Of a stretch of 64,000 bases of DNA, positions 9,101 through 19,719 are shown piece after piece. Each line of letters opens with the position of its first letter. Position 1 is the stretch's first letter. The notes under the pieces were generated by a model. The model had not been told where the DNA came from and made no database searches. It saw only the letters and a list, made by a program, of their open reading frames with translations. The position numbers and the translations under genes are program-made. Source of the DNA: Saksenaea vasiformis B4078. Taxonomy: Eukaryota > Mucoromycota > Mucoromycetes > Mucorales > Saksenaeaceae. The stretch covers positions 22,455 to 86,454 of the forward strand of contig JNDT01002286.1 of NCBI GenBank assembly GCA_000697055.1, written 5' to 3'.

Positions 9101-12099
9101 ATGACCAACGAATCTCATGACACGTCGAGCCTATACACGCATGCCTTCTTGGTACACTTTATCGTCGATCTATAAACCCCGAGACTTGGCAACAACCGCG
9201 TAGTCTAAATCGTCTCATTCCATAGACCGAAAGACCAAGAGATGGCATGGACCTCATACAAGGACGTATTCGAACCGCGCTCAAACTGAACGAGGAACTC
9301 GCCGAATATTTCAGAGAAAGGTACAAACATCTTGTTTTTATGTTGGCTACCTACTTACTTTACGCTAGAGCCCATGCCGAAGATGTTTATGCAAAAACTC
9401 TAGCAAAATTATCGAAACGACACTTCATTTCGGACAAAGCGGTTTTAGGGTAAGTATGTGCTACACAAAGGTACTTATCTTAAATCTTGTTCCAGAAACA
9501 TGCTTCCCGTGTGGGAAATGCTTTATAATGAAGTGACCGAAATCTCAACTATCCACGCCGTCATGTCTTTTAAGATCACAGAAGACATTGAACGCCCATT
9601 ACGATCATCCATCCAACAAAATTCGGACTATGGACAAATTAAATCAGTAGGTAGTTCAAGACAAAATCAACTGGACACCCTTATCAGAACTGACATTTTT
9701 CTTTGATTTAACTAGATGGACCTTGCGTTTCAAAAGATTGCAAAAGATTACGATGAACGACATACCAAAGTCGCAAAGGTAAGGAGAAAATAAGAGCTCG
9801 AGAATGAGTTATTCATTTTTTGCATACACCAAAGTATAAGAGGAAAAATGCTGACAAGGCCGCCAGCAAACAAAAACAAGGCGAAACGGAGACAAAGTTG
9901 GCTGATGCCACTAAAGCGTTGGACCAAACGAGAATGGAGTGGCAACGCCGTGGTCCCGAATACCTTGAGGTACGTAGGCGGCAACAGAACTTAAACTGAT
10001 TCTCATCATTGCTATTAGAAACATCAATCTATTGACGAACAACGCTGGAACGGTATAAAGAAAGCAATTGCTAACTTTGAAACACTTCAAAATGATCAAC
10101 TACTCAAGCGTGTTGAGGTAATCTTACAAGAGGGAGACACGGACAATATAAATAATAATAGGAATATTTATCTATTTACAGTTGGCTGGCAATGTTCTGA
10201 GTACTGTCTCCCATTTCAATGTCGATGACGAAGTTGCTGCCTTTTGCGGAGCTCATTCAAACCAAATTTCCCGTCCGCTGACGGATACTGCAAGCGAATA
10301 CAGAGCACGCTCTACCCTGTCCCTAGAATCCGTTGCTCCCGAAACATTACCGTCGAGTATATCAGAGCCCAATATTCACCATGATCATAACCTGAGTAAA
10401 AAACCGGAGAAGGAACGGAAATGTATGCATTCTATTTTTTTTTTGTTCCGGTTGTACCATTGTGTATGTGCTCATTTCTCTCTGCATAGTTCTCTCGACG
10501 ATTATGTCGATCCGTCGGAAGCCCAAAAATGAAAATGGTTACATTAATGCTGATCAACCTATCCCCGAAGAAAATGAGCTGCAAGGTGCTAGCAGCTTTG
10601 TAGACACCAATAACAGCTTCTTTTTGGGTTCAGATATTCAATCACATGAAACAAGTGGCAATAATCATTCGAACGAGGATATGTCTCAATCTGCCACGTC
10701 TCCCACGTCTCTCAGCGCCCCTTCTTTGAGAAAAGCTCCTAGCTTTACTGGAAGTATTACCAGTGCATTTTCTCAGCAACCGAAAGTGGACGCAGAAGGC
10801 TATTCTATTCCTCCTGCTGATCGTGCTGCCTGGCCCGATTTATCTGCTACAGGATTACCAGATGTCGATGATGCTGGTTCGGATGGCGGAAGGTAAAAAA
10901 AGCAGTCTTAAAGGATTCATTACTTAACTTTTTTGTTTAGCATATTTAGCAGTAACCAGCGAATTAAGGTGGACATAAAAAATGAGACAGTCAAGGAAGA
11001 AGATGCTAATGCAGCTGTGGCATTAACACGAGTAGCATCCATGTTAAAAGAGGTAACACAAGGCTCTCTATTTGCGTTTTTTTTTAAAAAAAAATCAACA
11101 CGGATGTTTTACTAGAAACATACTTCCACTATCGGGAAACGTCCACGAGGTCGCCGAGAAAGATCGACACAGCTACTAGACCCAGTGCTTGAACAAGCAC
11201 ATGATTCGAATCGCATGTCCTTGATGCCTATATCAGAGAGCACACCATCCCTCGTCATACCATCGGATAGATCCAATGCTGCTGTAACCGACGTGATCTC
11301 GTCGCCATTTGAAGATAATAACTTGGATAGTACCTTTGGCACGATACCTGTCGCACCGCCAGTTGCATCAGAGTTACCCCGTATCAAAGTACAGGTTACC
11401 GAGACAATCCATGCCCTCTTGTCAGCTGGCGAGGTTGTTCGTTCTGCTGTATGGGGAGAAGTAAGCCTCACCTACACAGGACCAGCCGAAAGTGCCACAC
11501 CTGTATGTTTCCAACTAAAGAATGCCGAGGGTCTAGAACGGGTAATTCCTAATGCAGAGTATATCACACCGCTGGAAGGATATGCCGATGTATACCAGTT
11601 AAGCACGCATATGTTTCACCTTGCTGGCGAATCATCGGTCGCTTGCATCAGCTACCAAGTCAAGGCGGGAGACTATGCTCCGTTGCTAGTGAAGCCTATG
11701 TGGAAATGTGACGATGGTCAAACCCGTTTGCTTGTTAAGTACAGGAAAAATCCGACAGTGTCCACATGCCAGACGTTACATAATACCTTTTTCTTGACAA
11801 ATGTCAACGGCGACGTCCAGAGCGTCCAGAGTATCCCAGCCGGTCAGTGGATGGTTGATCAACAGAAAATGCTATGGCCCATCGGCGACATTAAGGGAGC
11901 AGACGAAGAAGTACTAAAGGCCAGATTCTTGACGAAGCAGCAAGGCACTGCTCAATCGGTAGCTATCCGGTTCGAAGTGAAAGATCAGCTCATGTCGACT
12001 GTTGAATTTGGCAATGGTCAGGACAATCGAGTTCTTTGGGCGACCGTACAAGAAACACAAAAAGCCATCAGAGCTGGCAAATATATTGCAGAAGCATAG
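9101..12099 (+). CDS. SYP1: Muniscin (Syp1/FCHo type): F-BAR plus mu-homology domain endocytic adaptor
   Basis: Syp1/FCHo proteins act early in clathrin-mediated endocytosis, bending membrane through an N-terminal F-BAR and binding cargo and Ede1/Eps15 through a C-terminal mu-homology domain. Exon 1 (9101-9151) reads MTNESHDTSSLYTHAFL and splices at 9152-9225 to TERPRDGMDLIQGRIRTALK, then LNEELAEYFRER joins AHAEDVYAKTLAKLSKRH; this is the F-BAR start. Further exons carry its helices. A long Ser/Thr/Pro-rich linker follows, including SLRKAPSFTGSITSAFSQQP. The C-terminal exon from about 11115 holds the mu-homology domain: LPRIKVQVTETIHALLSAGE, FQLKNAEGLERVIPNAEYI and KPMWKCDDGQTRLLVKYRKN, ending at 12099. 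At least eight introns interrupt the gene. Domain identity is clear; individual junctions in the middle are less certain. Confidence 0.88.
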
Positions 12100-12470
12100 A
12101 AGCTCCTTTTTTTTTTCCTATTAATCACTTTCCTTTTCACATTATTTTTGAGGATTGGCCAATAGGACAGAGTTACAGCGATTGAATTTTTTTTTGAAAT
12201 TTCGAAAACTTCATTAACGACAGCTGTACAGGATCTTTTCAGATATTGACGAATAGAGTTTTTCAGATTTTTTGTGAAGCTTGACGCACTTTCTTTAAGA
12301 TAATGTGCAGAGAAGTAAACGAGCGGTTTTCGTCGTAATGCTTGGTAGCTCGCCAGACGTATTATGGCATAAAAAAGGTTATGAATAGGTGAGCTACAGC
12401 ATCTGCTAAAGGAGACGCCGTGAACAGAAAGACAAAACAAATTTACCTTTTCTACACAACCGCTGACAGT
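12100..12470. other. 3' region downstream of SYP1
   Basis: T-rich sequence follows the SYP1 stop codon and probably holds its 3' untranslated region. No gene was seen before the repeat copy that begins near 12471. Confidence 0.5.
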
Positions 12471-13140
12471 GCTGTTTATTGAACAAATTTTTACGCTAAC
12501 CTACATAAATTTTGCATCCATGAGGAACCATGTTTACGCTAGGAAAAGAATCAAGTATGCGTTCGTTAGTACATAAGCTGGCAACAAATTCATACACTAC
12601 TTACATCAACACGGCCTCTCGATAGACGCAAAATTCATATAGACAGCATAACAATTCGTTCATGGTTGGTAAATGGAGTAATGCTTGGTTGCTATTTTAC
12701 TTGCCCCGAAGGTATTCCCACGCAATCACGGGTGCCACATCCCGCACTACTTCGGTGGGAGGTGGGGAAGAGGTTCGTGGCTTCTATGGAGGGGCCAATT
12801 TCATGCCTTTACGACCAGATGCCTAAACTATCAATCGATCAAAAAAACATGAGTTTCTGTGTGTATAGTCAACCCCAGTACGTACCGGGGAGGTCTCATG
12901 TGGGAAACGGAGCCAAAAGAAAAAAAATTTTCATGCGTCCCTTTTAAATACTGTCACTTTAAAGGTTTCGACTGGTGCGTTGGGGAACCTATTACAATGG
13001 ACCAACGCAATACACCCTTGGTCTAGAAGTAAAGGTACCTGAGACTCTGCGCAAAAGCTCTTGGGTACCAACGCAAGGTAGTATTTATATGACGCAAGTG
13101 TGTATTCAAAATACAGTAATTTCTCTGTGGAGATAATAAC
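12471..13140 (+). repeat. Dispersed repeat, copy 1 (shared head, tail type A)
   Basis: The copy opens GCTGTTTATTGAACAA, runs through ACGCTAACCTACATAAATTT, GGTAAATGGAGTAATGCTTG and TTACTTGCCCCGAAGG, and has a tail containing GGGGAACCTATTACAATGGA. The head matches copies at 14016 and 31234; the tail matches the reverse complement of the copy ending at 34005. No open frame of note. Boundaries are approximate. Confidence 0.7.
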
Positions 13141-13639
13141 GTGGGGCGTTAAGGAATTGTCCTTCGCATTTAACGTCAACGTCAACCAGAGCTTTGTGTA
13201 GCAGCTCACTCCAGGCACAAGGGTGGCTCTATTAATCAAATACTAGGATCCCTCGAACCGATCAGGCTATAAACTCTTAGTTGAACCCATTGTTGACAGA
13301 GCAATGTCAAAAACCTTTGCGGATCATGATGAAAAGTGAGCAATAGCATAAACCCCAAGATCTATGCCCTGAAACGACTTTCAGTCATGTTTTCTTCCCT
13401 CGTGCATCCACATCAACCTAGCTAAGTATCTGGTCCACTCGCTCCATCTGCACTATCTTTTATCCATAACAACACAGGTAACATACATTGTTTTACACAA
13501 TCCGGCTGGCAACGGCCAACGGATAAAACAGAATACGCAACAGGGAACTTGTTACTCATGACAGCTACAATTATCAACGAAATTTGCATCCAGTTTAAGA
13601 TGAACTTCGACACACCTCGAAGTGGCCTTAGAATTGTGG

Positions 13640-13970
13640 TATAAGTAGACGGTCGTAGTATTCATCCTATTGAAATGTGTTTCATAACAAGAAGATCGGG
13701 ATTAACGTATTTCCATTTACAGTGAGCTTCACTATATTGGAACACCGATTATGCCTCATCCCTAAATCATAGAGACATCGCCCAGGTCGTTAACAAGGTG
13801 GCACTGCTACCGCAGTAATTACCATCATAAACACCTATCACCGAGAAGAATGTTCACTTAAATCTGAATTCCGAAAAGACTGAACAAATATAAATAGACA
13901 GACAAATTGAATGAAATAAAGATATCCAACAGTCTCAAAGGATTTTATCCGTTTCCCTTTTGTTAAACTT
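13640..13970 (+). repeat. Second repeat type (R2), copy 1
   Basis: The stretch from AACGTATTTCCATTTACAGT (about 13705) to about 13970 aligns by eye, with interruptions, to 17200-17475, including shared words around ATTTACANTGANCTTC, AGAGACATC and GAATGAAATAAAGATATCC/GAACGAAATGAAGACGTCC. It follows a head-type repeat at both sites, so a larger ancestral unit may have been duplicated. Confidence 0.55.
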
Positions 13971-14015
13971 ATTCAAATACCACAAGGATATGCCCCATAG
14001 AATTTCATGCGATGT

Positions 14016-14980
14016 TACTGTTTATTGAACAGCTTTTTACGCTACTCTAAATAAACTATGTGTCCATGAAGGACCAAGTTTGCGCTAAGGAAATAATTGA
14101 ATATGTCATTAGTCCACGAATTGGCGACAAAATAATACTGTACTTACGTCAACGTAGCTCCCAGATGGAGGCACAATTTATTGGAGCAGCATAAGAAGTT
14201 GTTCACGGTTAGTAAATGGAAGATTTTTTGATGTCCTTTTACTTACCCAGAAGGTAATCAGGCCTACAGGCCTGGGCCAAGCCCGCACCTGAGTTCGGCG
14301 GGGCCAGCATGAGGTGTACCTGGCGACGACAGCCAGTGGCAAGAGTTACGCCGTGCAGAGTAGTTGAAGCGATGCAAACGTCCAGCGATCTATTGTACAA
14401 GATGAGTGACGCTGAGCGCGACAATATTCATTTTACTTAAGTGATAGGTAAAAACGCCACCACGGCTAGGATGGTTCAGGACAGAGGTCATGGAGGCTAA
14501 ACAATAGACAAAAAATCATTAATAATTGTGTATGTATATAAATTGACATCCTTACCGGAGAAGTTATAAGAGAACAGAGCCAAAAGAAAAAAGAAAAGGA
14601 AATTCGTATGTTCCTTTAAGTATGAATTATTGTGGGTGGAACATGTCATTATCGTGAGACATTTTTACTACTTTCCTATGGGATACTAGGAATCCATCAC
14701 TGACGCACTTCGATGCAAAAACGATTTCTTGTTTCAATGAGACATTTCCTTACCTTAAGACATTTTTACTGCTTCCCGAAAGGATATCGAAAAACCATCA
14801 CTGAAGCACTTCAATGCAAAGACGAAGTTACCCAGACGCGAGCTATTCCTAGAATTGACGCAAAATGAACCACTTCTCATCGCAAAGACGCATCACTTTC
14901 CATTGCAAAGTTTATTCAACTTGAACGTAAAAGGATATATAGCTGACGCAAACATTGATTCCAAATCCAGTGTTTCTTTG
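14016..14980 (+). repeat. Dispersed repeat, copy 2 (shared head, tail type B)
   Basis: A near-complete copy of about 0.96 kb opening TACTGTTTATTGAACAG. It is colinear with 31234-32190 throughout, with point differences and small indels. The tail carries two imperfect tandem subrepeats of about 100-110 bp (about 14645-14745 and 14745-14850) with the theme GAGACATTTTTACTGCTTCC followed by ACCATCACTGAAGCACTTCA. A palindrome, AGGCCTACAGGCCT, lies near 14260. No protein is encoded in any long frame. Confidence 0.75.
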
Positions 14981-16080
14981 CTGACGCATTTGGGTACTTA
15001 TGCGGCAACCTACATTCTGTTTGTACGGAGCATTACGGACCGCCACACCTGGGCACCTCAACGGGCGCTTAAGCCCAGCCTATTTTTCTTATGGGCTCAC
15101 AGTTGGTACAATAGTGTGGCCTGCTCTGCGTGCCTTGAAGCTTGCAGTTAGATTGCGCAGGTTATCCGACACCTATAGATCACAAAAAGAATAGGAAAGC
15201 AAATCGAATAGAGCGTTACAAAAAGAACATACCAAAGGACCAAAGAGTGTATTAAGAGATGGTTCCGATATCAGTTTATATGCAGAGATGAGAAGATGGC
15301 TATTACAGTTGCTCGTCTTGACGTAACTAGTAAACTGATTGGTCGAGAACACTACTCTTGCAAGAATGATGTTGCATTTTCATGGAAATTTAACAATACT
15401 GTTTATACAAAGAGTGTACAGTAATATCGACCGCTACTGATCTACAATACAACAGTGGTCGCTCGCGTCGTATATGAATCTAGTGAGATACAGTGACAGG
15501 GTTTATAATCATCGCCGGCCACAACAGTTTCCTGATGCCTGAATTACCTGTACCCGATCATGGATACACATGAAAAATGGAACCAACGCGCTCGTAGTTC
15601 TATATCCAATCGCGTGCCTTCTGGAAATACTACGGTGCCTATTGGGCCCGCTGGAAAGCACTAAAGCGAGGTTCAAGCTGGATTTCTGGCATACGTGGGG
15701 CCGGATAAATTTCTACCGCCGTGAAATATTCGCGGTCCACCACTTCGTGATCCATTTCTTCTCATGGGTAAACTGTTTGACAGCCGTACTCTCACTCATT
15801 GTGGACTGTGTAACCATCTCATTGCCACGGAAGTTTTCGGGTTTGTTCTACCCAAAAAGAACCAGTGAATTCCAGCGCGGCTCCCAGGGCTGGGGCTTGA
15901 ACCCTTACAGAGGTAAGTCTTATTCATTACAGTTGTATGATCTCTTCCTATTTGCTGTGTTCGTTCCTCTCAACTGGTGCTTTGGCAATTTATCTCAGCT
16001 TCCTTCCAATAGCAGCAAACCTTGTAAAACCTGTCAAATGAACTTCCCAAAAGGAGAAAAAGCAGTGACACAGACTGCAT
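14981..16080. other. Unassigned region upstream of the heat-shock gene
   Basis: About 1.1 kb with no recognised gene. A 170-codon open frame (15570-16082) is hydrophobic in parts but has no family resemblance I can name and overlaps the heat-shock promoter, so it is not called. Confidence 0.4.
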
Positions 16081-16108
16081 GAATTTCTCGATGGTTCCAG
16101 TTGATGCG

Positions 16109-16140
16109 AGAACCTTCGAGAAAAAAGAAACATATATATT
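16109..16140 (+). promoter_or_regulatory. Heat-shock element and TATA box of the Hsp20 gene
   Basis: Bases 16110-16122 read GAACCTTCGAGAA, a perfect three-unit heat-shock element (nGAAnnTTCnnGAAn), the binding site of trimeric Hsf1. A further GAAA lies just downstream. CATATATATT at 16131-16140 is a likely TATA box, about 55-60 nt before the chosen start codon. The arrangement fits a heat-inducible promoter. Confidence 0.8.
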
Positions 16141-16192
16141 GCGAGCTTGTTCACACGCCAGAGCGTTTACTTTTTCTTTATACAAGATCATC

Positions 16193-16696
16193 ATGTCGTT
16201 AACACAACGTATGTTCTCCGAGGCTTTCCGCGATATGACTCGAGCCCTTGCCATGATGGACGAGCCCTTGTGGAACGCAGCTCGTAGATCGGCCACAGCT
16301 TTTCGATATCCGGCAACGGACATGAAGGAAACAGCGACAAGTTATGAACTCCGTGCTGAGGTGCCTGGCGTAAACAAGGAAGACATTGAAATCGAGGTAG
16401 CGAACAACGATACTCTTGTCTTGCGTGGCTCTGTTCAACATACATCTGAAACGTCTTCGTCCGAACGACCGACTGTCGAGGAAAGCAGCGATACCTCTGT
16501 TGTGCAGACCGACAAGAACGACACAAAGACCCCACATTGGTGGACTAACGAACGTATGCGAGGATCGTTCCATCGAGCATTTACATTTCCAGGCCGCATT
16601 GACGGAGAAGCCATCAAAGCTTCTTACCAAAACGGTGTCTTAGCTATCACTGTACCAAAAGCTGAAAAGACTACAACCCGTATCAATATTGAATAA
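16193..16696 (+). CDS. Small heat-shock protein, Hsp20/alpha-crystallin family
   Basis: An intronless gene for a 167-aa ATP-independent holdase chaperone. The alpha-crystallin domain spans about residues 42-160: ATDMKETATSYELRAEVPGV opens it, EDIEIEVANNDTLVLRGSVQ gives central strands, and GSFHRAFTFPGRIDGEAIKA followed by YQNGVLAITVPKAE is the conserved second half (A-x-x-x-N-G-V-L). A hydrophilic insert of about 45 residues rich in Ser/Thr/Glu separates the halves, as in many fungal Hsp20s. The tail contains I-N-I, an IxI-type oligomerisation motif. The start at 16193 is favoured because the TATA box and heat-shock element lie just upstream; the in-frame Met at 16079 would place them inside the coding sequence. 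Confidence 0.93.
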   Translation: MSLTQRMFSEAFRDMTRALAMMDEPLWNAARRSATAFRYPATDMKETATSYELRAEVPGVNKEDIEIEVANNDTLVLRGSVQHTSETSSSERPTVEESSDTSVVQTDKNDTKTPHWWTNERMRGSFHRAFTFPGRIDGEAIKASYQNGVLAITVPKAEKTTTRINIE

Positions 16697-16739
16697 AAAG
16701 GAACAATTTCTCTATAGTTAATGGACAGATAAGGATGCA

Positions 16740-17000
16740 GTTATATTGAACTAATTTTGACCCTATTCTATCTAACTGCCCTGTGTTTGTAAAGAGTTAA
16801 ATTTACGTTAATAGAGATTCGTATGCGTCATCAGTCAAACAGCCAGCCTTTAGTTACATTCACCAGGTCTCTCGGTGGACGCAAAATTTATATTTTTTGG
16901 AGGCAATTACTTCGGACACCCAAGGGGCAGTCCATCAGAGCTGTGTGGAAGAGCAAGCAATCAAATAGTTGCAACGTTTAATGCGTTGACACCACCGTCG
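16740..17000 (+). repeat. Dispersed repeat, degraded head fragment
   Basis: Recognisable by the segment CTCTCGGTGGACGCAAAATT (about 16870-16890), which matches CTCTCGATAGACGCAAAATT in the copy at 12471, with weaker colinear similarity around it. Boundaries are uncertain. Confidence 0.45.
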
Positions 17001-17054
17001 CGTCTTTTTCTTTTGTGTGACAACAAGTGGGACTCCAGAAGCTTTTTTTCTCCC

Positions 17055-17750
17055 TTGCCATCATATTCTTGGAGAATAAGTGTTACTCCTTTGTAAGAGC
17101 GCAACATACATTAATTTATTGTTTATAAATCAATGATTATGCAAGATGGTCGAGAAGCCCGAAAGTGACAGATTCGCCTTGTTCTTCTGTATACCTTCTA
17201 TATTACCGTATTTCTATTTACACTGAACTTCATATTGGAAATTGATTAAAGCCGCATCTCTAAATCAGAGACATCACACAAAACAAAGACACGGAGACAT
17301 CGCTGGAGTATCTCGCAAGATAGCATCGTACATCTATCAGAGAGATGAATGTTTATTGAATATATCTTCGTTCCAAAAAAAAAAAAAAAAAACTGAATAA
17401 CGGCCAATAGACAGATATTGAACGAAATGAAGACGTCCAAGCACCTCAAATGGTTTATCTGTCCCTTTTTTCTTGAAGCCGTACAAGCACCAGACAAGCA
17501 CCTTGTCTAAAGTATCGCATCAGCATCCAGCATAATCAAATCGTCTGGCAGCTGATTACTTTACTGCTTTGCCTGTCCCCAATATCTGCCTTTTGAAACC
17601 TCTTTTCTTTTTGACAATGAACAGCAGAAAATTTCACATTCTTCCTTCCTTTCTTCCCACTGTCCCATCACCTTTAAAAATGTAAGTATTGCTTCTTTTG
17701 CAAGAACACAATACGAACTAGCATATTGTTTATAAATGAATGACTGTTCA
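17055..17750 (+). repeat. Local duplication and second R2 copy downstream of Hsp20
   Basis: Bases about 17055-17140 and 17655-17750 share a colinear pattern ending ATTGTTTATAAATNAATGA, indicating an old duplication about 600 bp apart. Between them, 17200-17475 is the second copy of the R2 repeat seen at 13640-13970, including an A-run near 17377. No gene is present. Confidence 0.5.
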
Positions 17751-18610
17751 GCATCATAAGGAAGACGAAAATTGACAAGTACACATGCCACTTCTGTACT
17801 GCTTTCGAAAAATTGAGTATTCGTTGCTTAAGTCAACTTTTGATACCGTCATTGATAGCCGTGAACTATATCCGCAGGCAAATAGATTTACGATAAAGCC
17901 AGCAAAAGGGTGAATCAAGTGAAACCTCAAACGTGCTTTTCACTTCTCTTTTCTTGACAGACGCACATCATGAGAGATGATCGAAGACAACATTTTGTGA
18001 TAAATATCTTCTCGTTGATTATTCCACAAACAGATATTTTCTTGTACTTCTTTTAGATATACATCGGACTACAAGATGGCATATAGGCTTCAAAAAAGCT
18101 ATGATCGGTTGGCAAATCTTTGTTGATTTTGGCTGACTAACATTGGCTTATATTCTGACAAATGTCGTATCTATGACATGGATGCCTCCTTTCTTGTAGT
18201 CCAATTGTTGGTATGGCCGTAGATAATACGGTAAAATACTCAGGTAGGCAATGTATTTTCTGAATGATTTTTTCACGAAGTTTAGGTTTGTTGTCACTTG
18301 ATACTTTTTCCGCAAATCATTTACACTTCGAACAAGCTTTTATAGCAGTCAATTCTATACTGGATATATTTTACAAAAACCATGCGTCACCGACTAAGGG
18401 TATGTTTCTCAAGCGTCCAGTAAATAGCTGATCTCTTCGCGTACGTAGTGCACCATAGGTCTTTCCATGACTTACAGTGGGCAAAAGCAGGCTGATGATG
18501 GAATTTCATGTGGAGGCAATGCAACTGACACGAAATTCATTTCCAGTCGACGCGAACTTGTCCCATTCGCCAGTACTTTTTTGCCTTTCCTTCCTTCTTC
18601 TTGCGTTGGC
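17751..18610. other. Intergenic region upstream of GPI11
   Basis: AT-rich sequence with no recognised gene. An in-frame Met at 18467 could extend the GPI11 protein by 48 residues. Confidence 0.45.
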
Positions 18611-19454
18611 ATGTTCCCATTCTCAATAGAGTTGCTGGTGGCCGTTGCAGCTGCGGCCACCAACTATGCCGCCACTTTCCAATTGCCACCAACGGAATTA
18701 CTAAAAGATCCAGTCGAGACGCTTAGTACAGCCGTTCCTATTCTTTTGGTTGGTCATCTGTCTTTAGTTGTGTTGGCATTGGCCCTTCGTGGATCATTGC
18801 AACATGTTGCCGTAAGTACCTTTGTATTTCTTTTTTCATTGTCTCATCCGATCCTAGGTATCACTAAGCTACACGATCATAACCATAGCAGTGGCAACCG
18901 CAATCATATATGGCATTACCATTTTATTTGGAGCTCCTTTGTTAAGGTAAGCAGAGACCAAAACAAAGTTGATTTTTTTTAGTTGATGCATAGCTTTTAG
19001 TAAATTTTACCATACATTGGCCTTTTCTACCTACTTGGCCATACTCAGCGTTATGCCAGCGTTTGCTACGTTGGCACCCACTAATAGCAGCACTTGGACG
19101 AAAGTATTTGTACAGCATTGGTAAATTCTCGATCAGATTCTTTCTTTTGGAGGTACTAATTTTTATAAGTCCGAGTACAAGGAACGAAATTTATGCTTAT
19201 ACACAAGTTGTCTGTACATTATCAGGTGCCTGGATCGGCGCCATCGTCTTACCATTGGATTGGGAACGAGATTGGCAGGTAAAAGAAAAAAAAGAAATAT
19301 GTAGGACGGCATCAAACAGTTTATTGGTTTGCTTACTTAGGCGTGGCCAATCTCCTGCATCATTTCTACTTTTCTGGGACACTTGGTGGGAGTTATTGCT
19401 GGATTTGGGTGGACCTCTTTCAAACACGTGTTTAGCAAAAAGAAAAATGAGTGA
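18611..19454 (+). CDS. GPI11: GPI11/PIG-F, subunit for ethanolamine-phosphate addition to GPI anchors
   Basis: PIG-F/Gpi11 is an ER multi-helix protein that partners the ethanolamine-phosphate transferases acting on the GPI mannoses. The exons join to a hydrophobic protein of about 215 aa. Exon 1 ends ALALRGSLQHVA; exon 2 gives VSLSYTIITIAVATAIIYG with ITILFGAPLL (compare the family's LYGAPL); exon 3 gives FYHTLAFSTYLAILSVMPAF and LAPTNSSTWTKVFVQH. Exon 4 carries the signature AWIGAIVLPLDWERDWQ, and the last exon AWPISCIISTFLGHLVG with a lysine-rich end (KKKNE). The PLDWxRxWQxWPI block is diagnostic. Four introns were joined with matching phases. The start is uncertain: 18611 or the in-frame Met at 18467. 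It is convergent with the ADA3 gene. Confidence 0.88.
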
Positions 19455-19719
19455 AGATAACAGTATTGGCCATGGGAGGAAAAGGATTGATACGTAAATA
19501 AAAGTGATTACAGCGATTCGATGAGAGAACGTACAACGGTTCGTGTATGGAAACAGCAAGCAAAAGAAAAAAAATGAAGAAAATTACATGTACAATGCAA
19601 ACTAAAGAAATAAAAAGAGAGAGAAAGAGAGAGGGTTCAAAGGGGTAACCTGTCGAGAAAAGAAAAAAATATACATCGAAAGCGAGGGAGAAAGAGAAAA
19701 AGTGGGAAAGAAGGAAGGT
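19455..19719. other. Short tail-to-tail spacer, purine-rich
   Basis: About 265 bp between the convergent GPI11 and ADA3 stop codons. It includes an A/G-rich microsatellite-like stretch (about 19605-19635). It must hold both 3' ends, which may overlap. Confidence 0.6.

Noticed and set aside
15870..15920. GGGTTCAAGCCCC on the reverse strand, a tRNA T-arm-like sequence
   Set aside because: No pairing acceptor stem or anticodon arm could be built around it.
15570..16082. 170-codon plus-strand frame with hydrophobic stretches
   Set aside because: No recognisable family; its end overlaps the region just upstream of the Hsp20 heat-shock element, and it lies in repeat-rich DNA.
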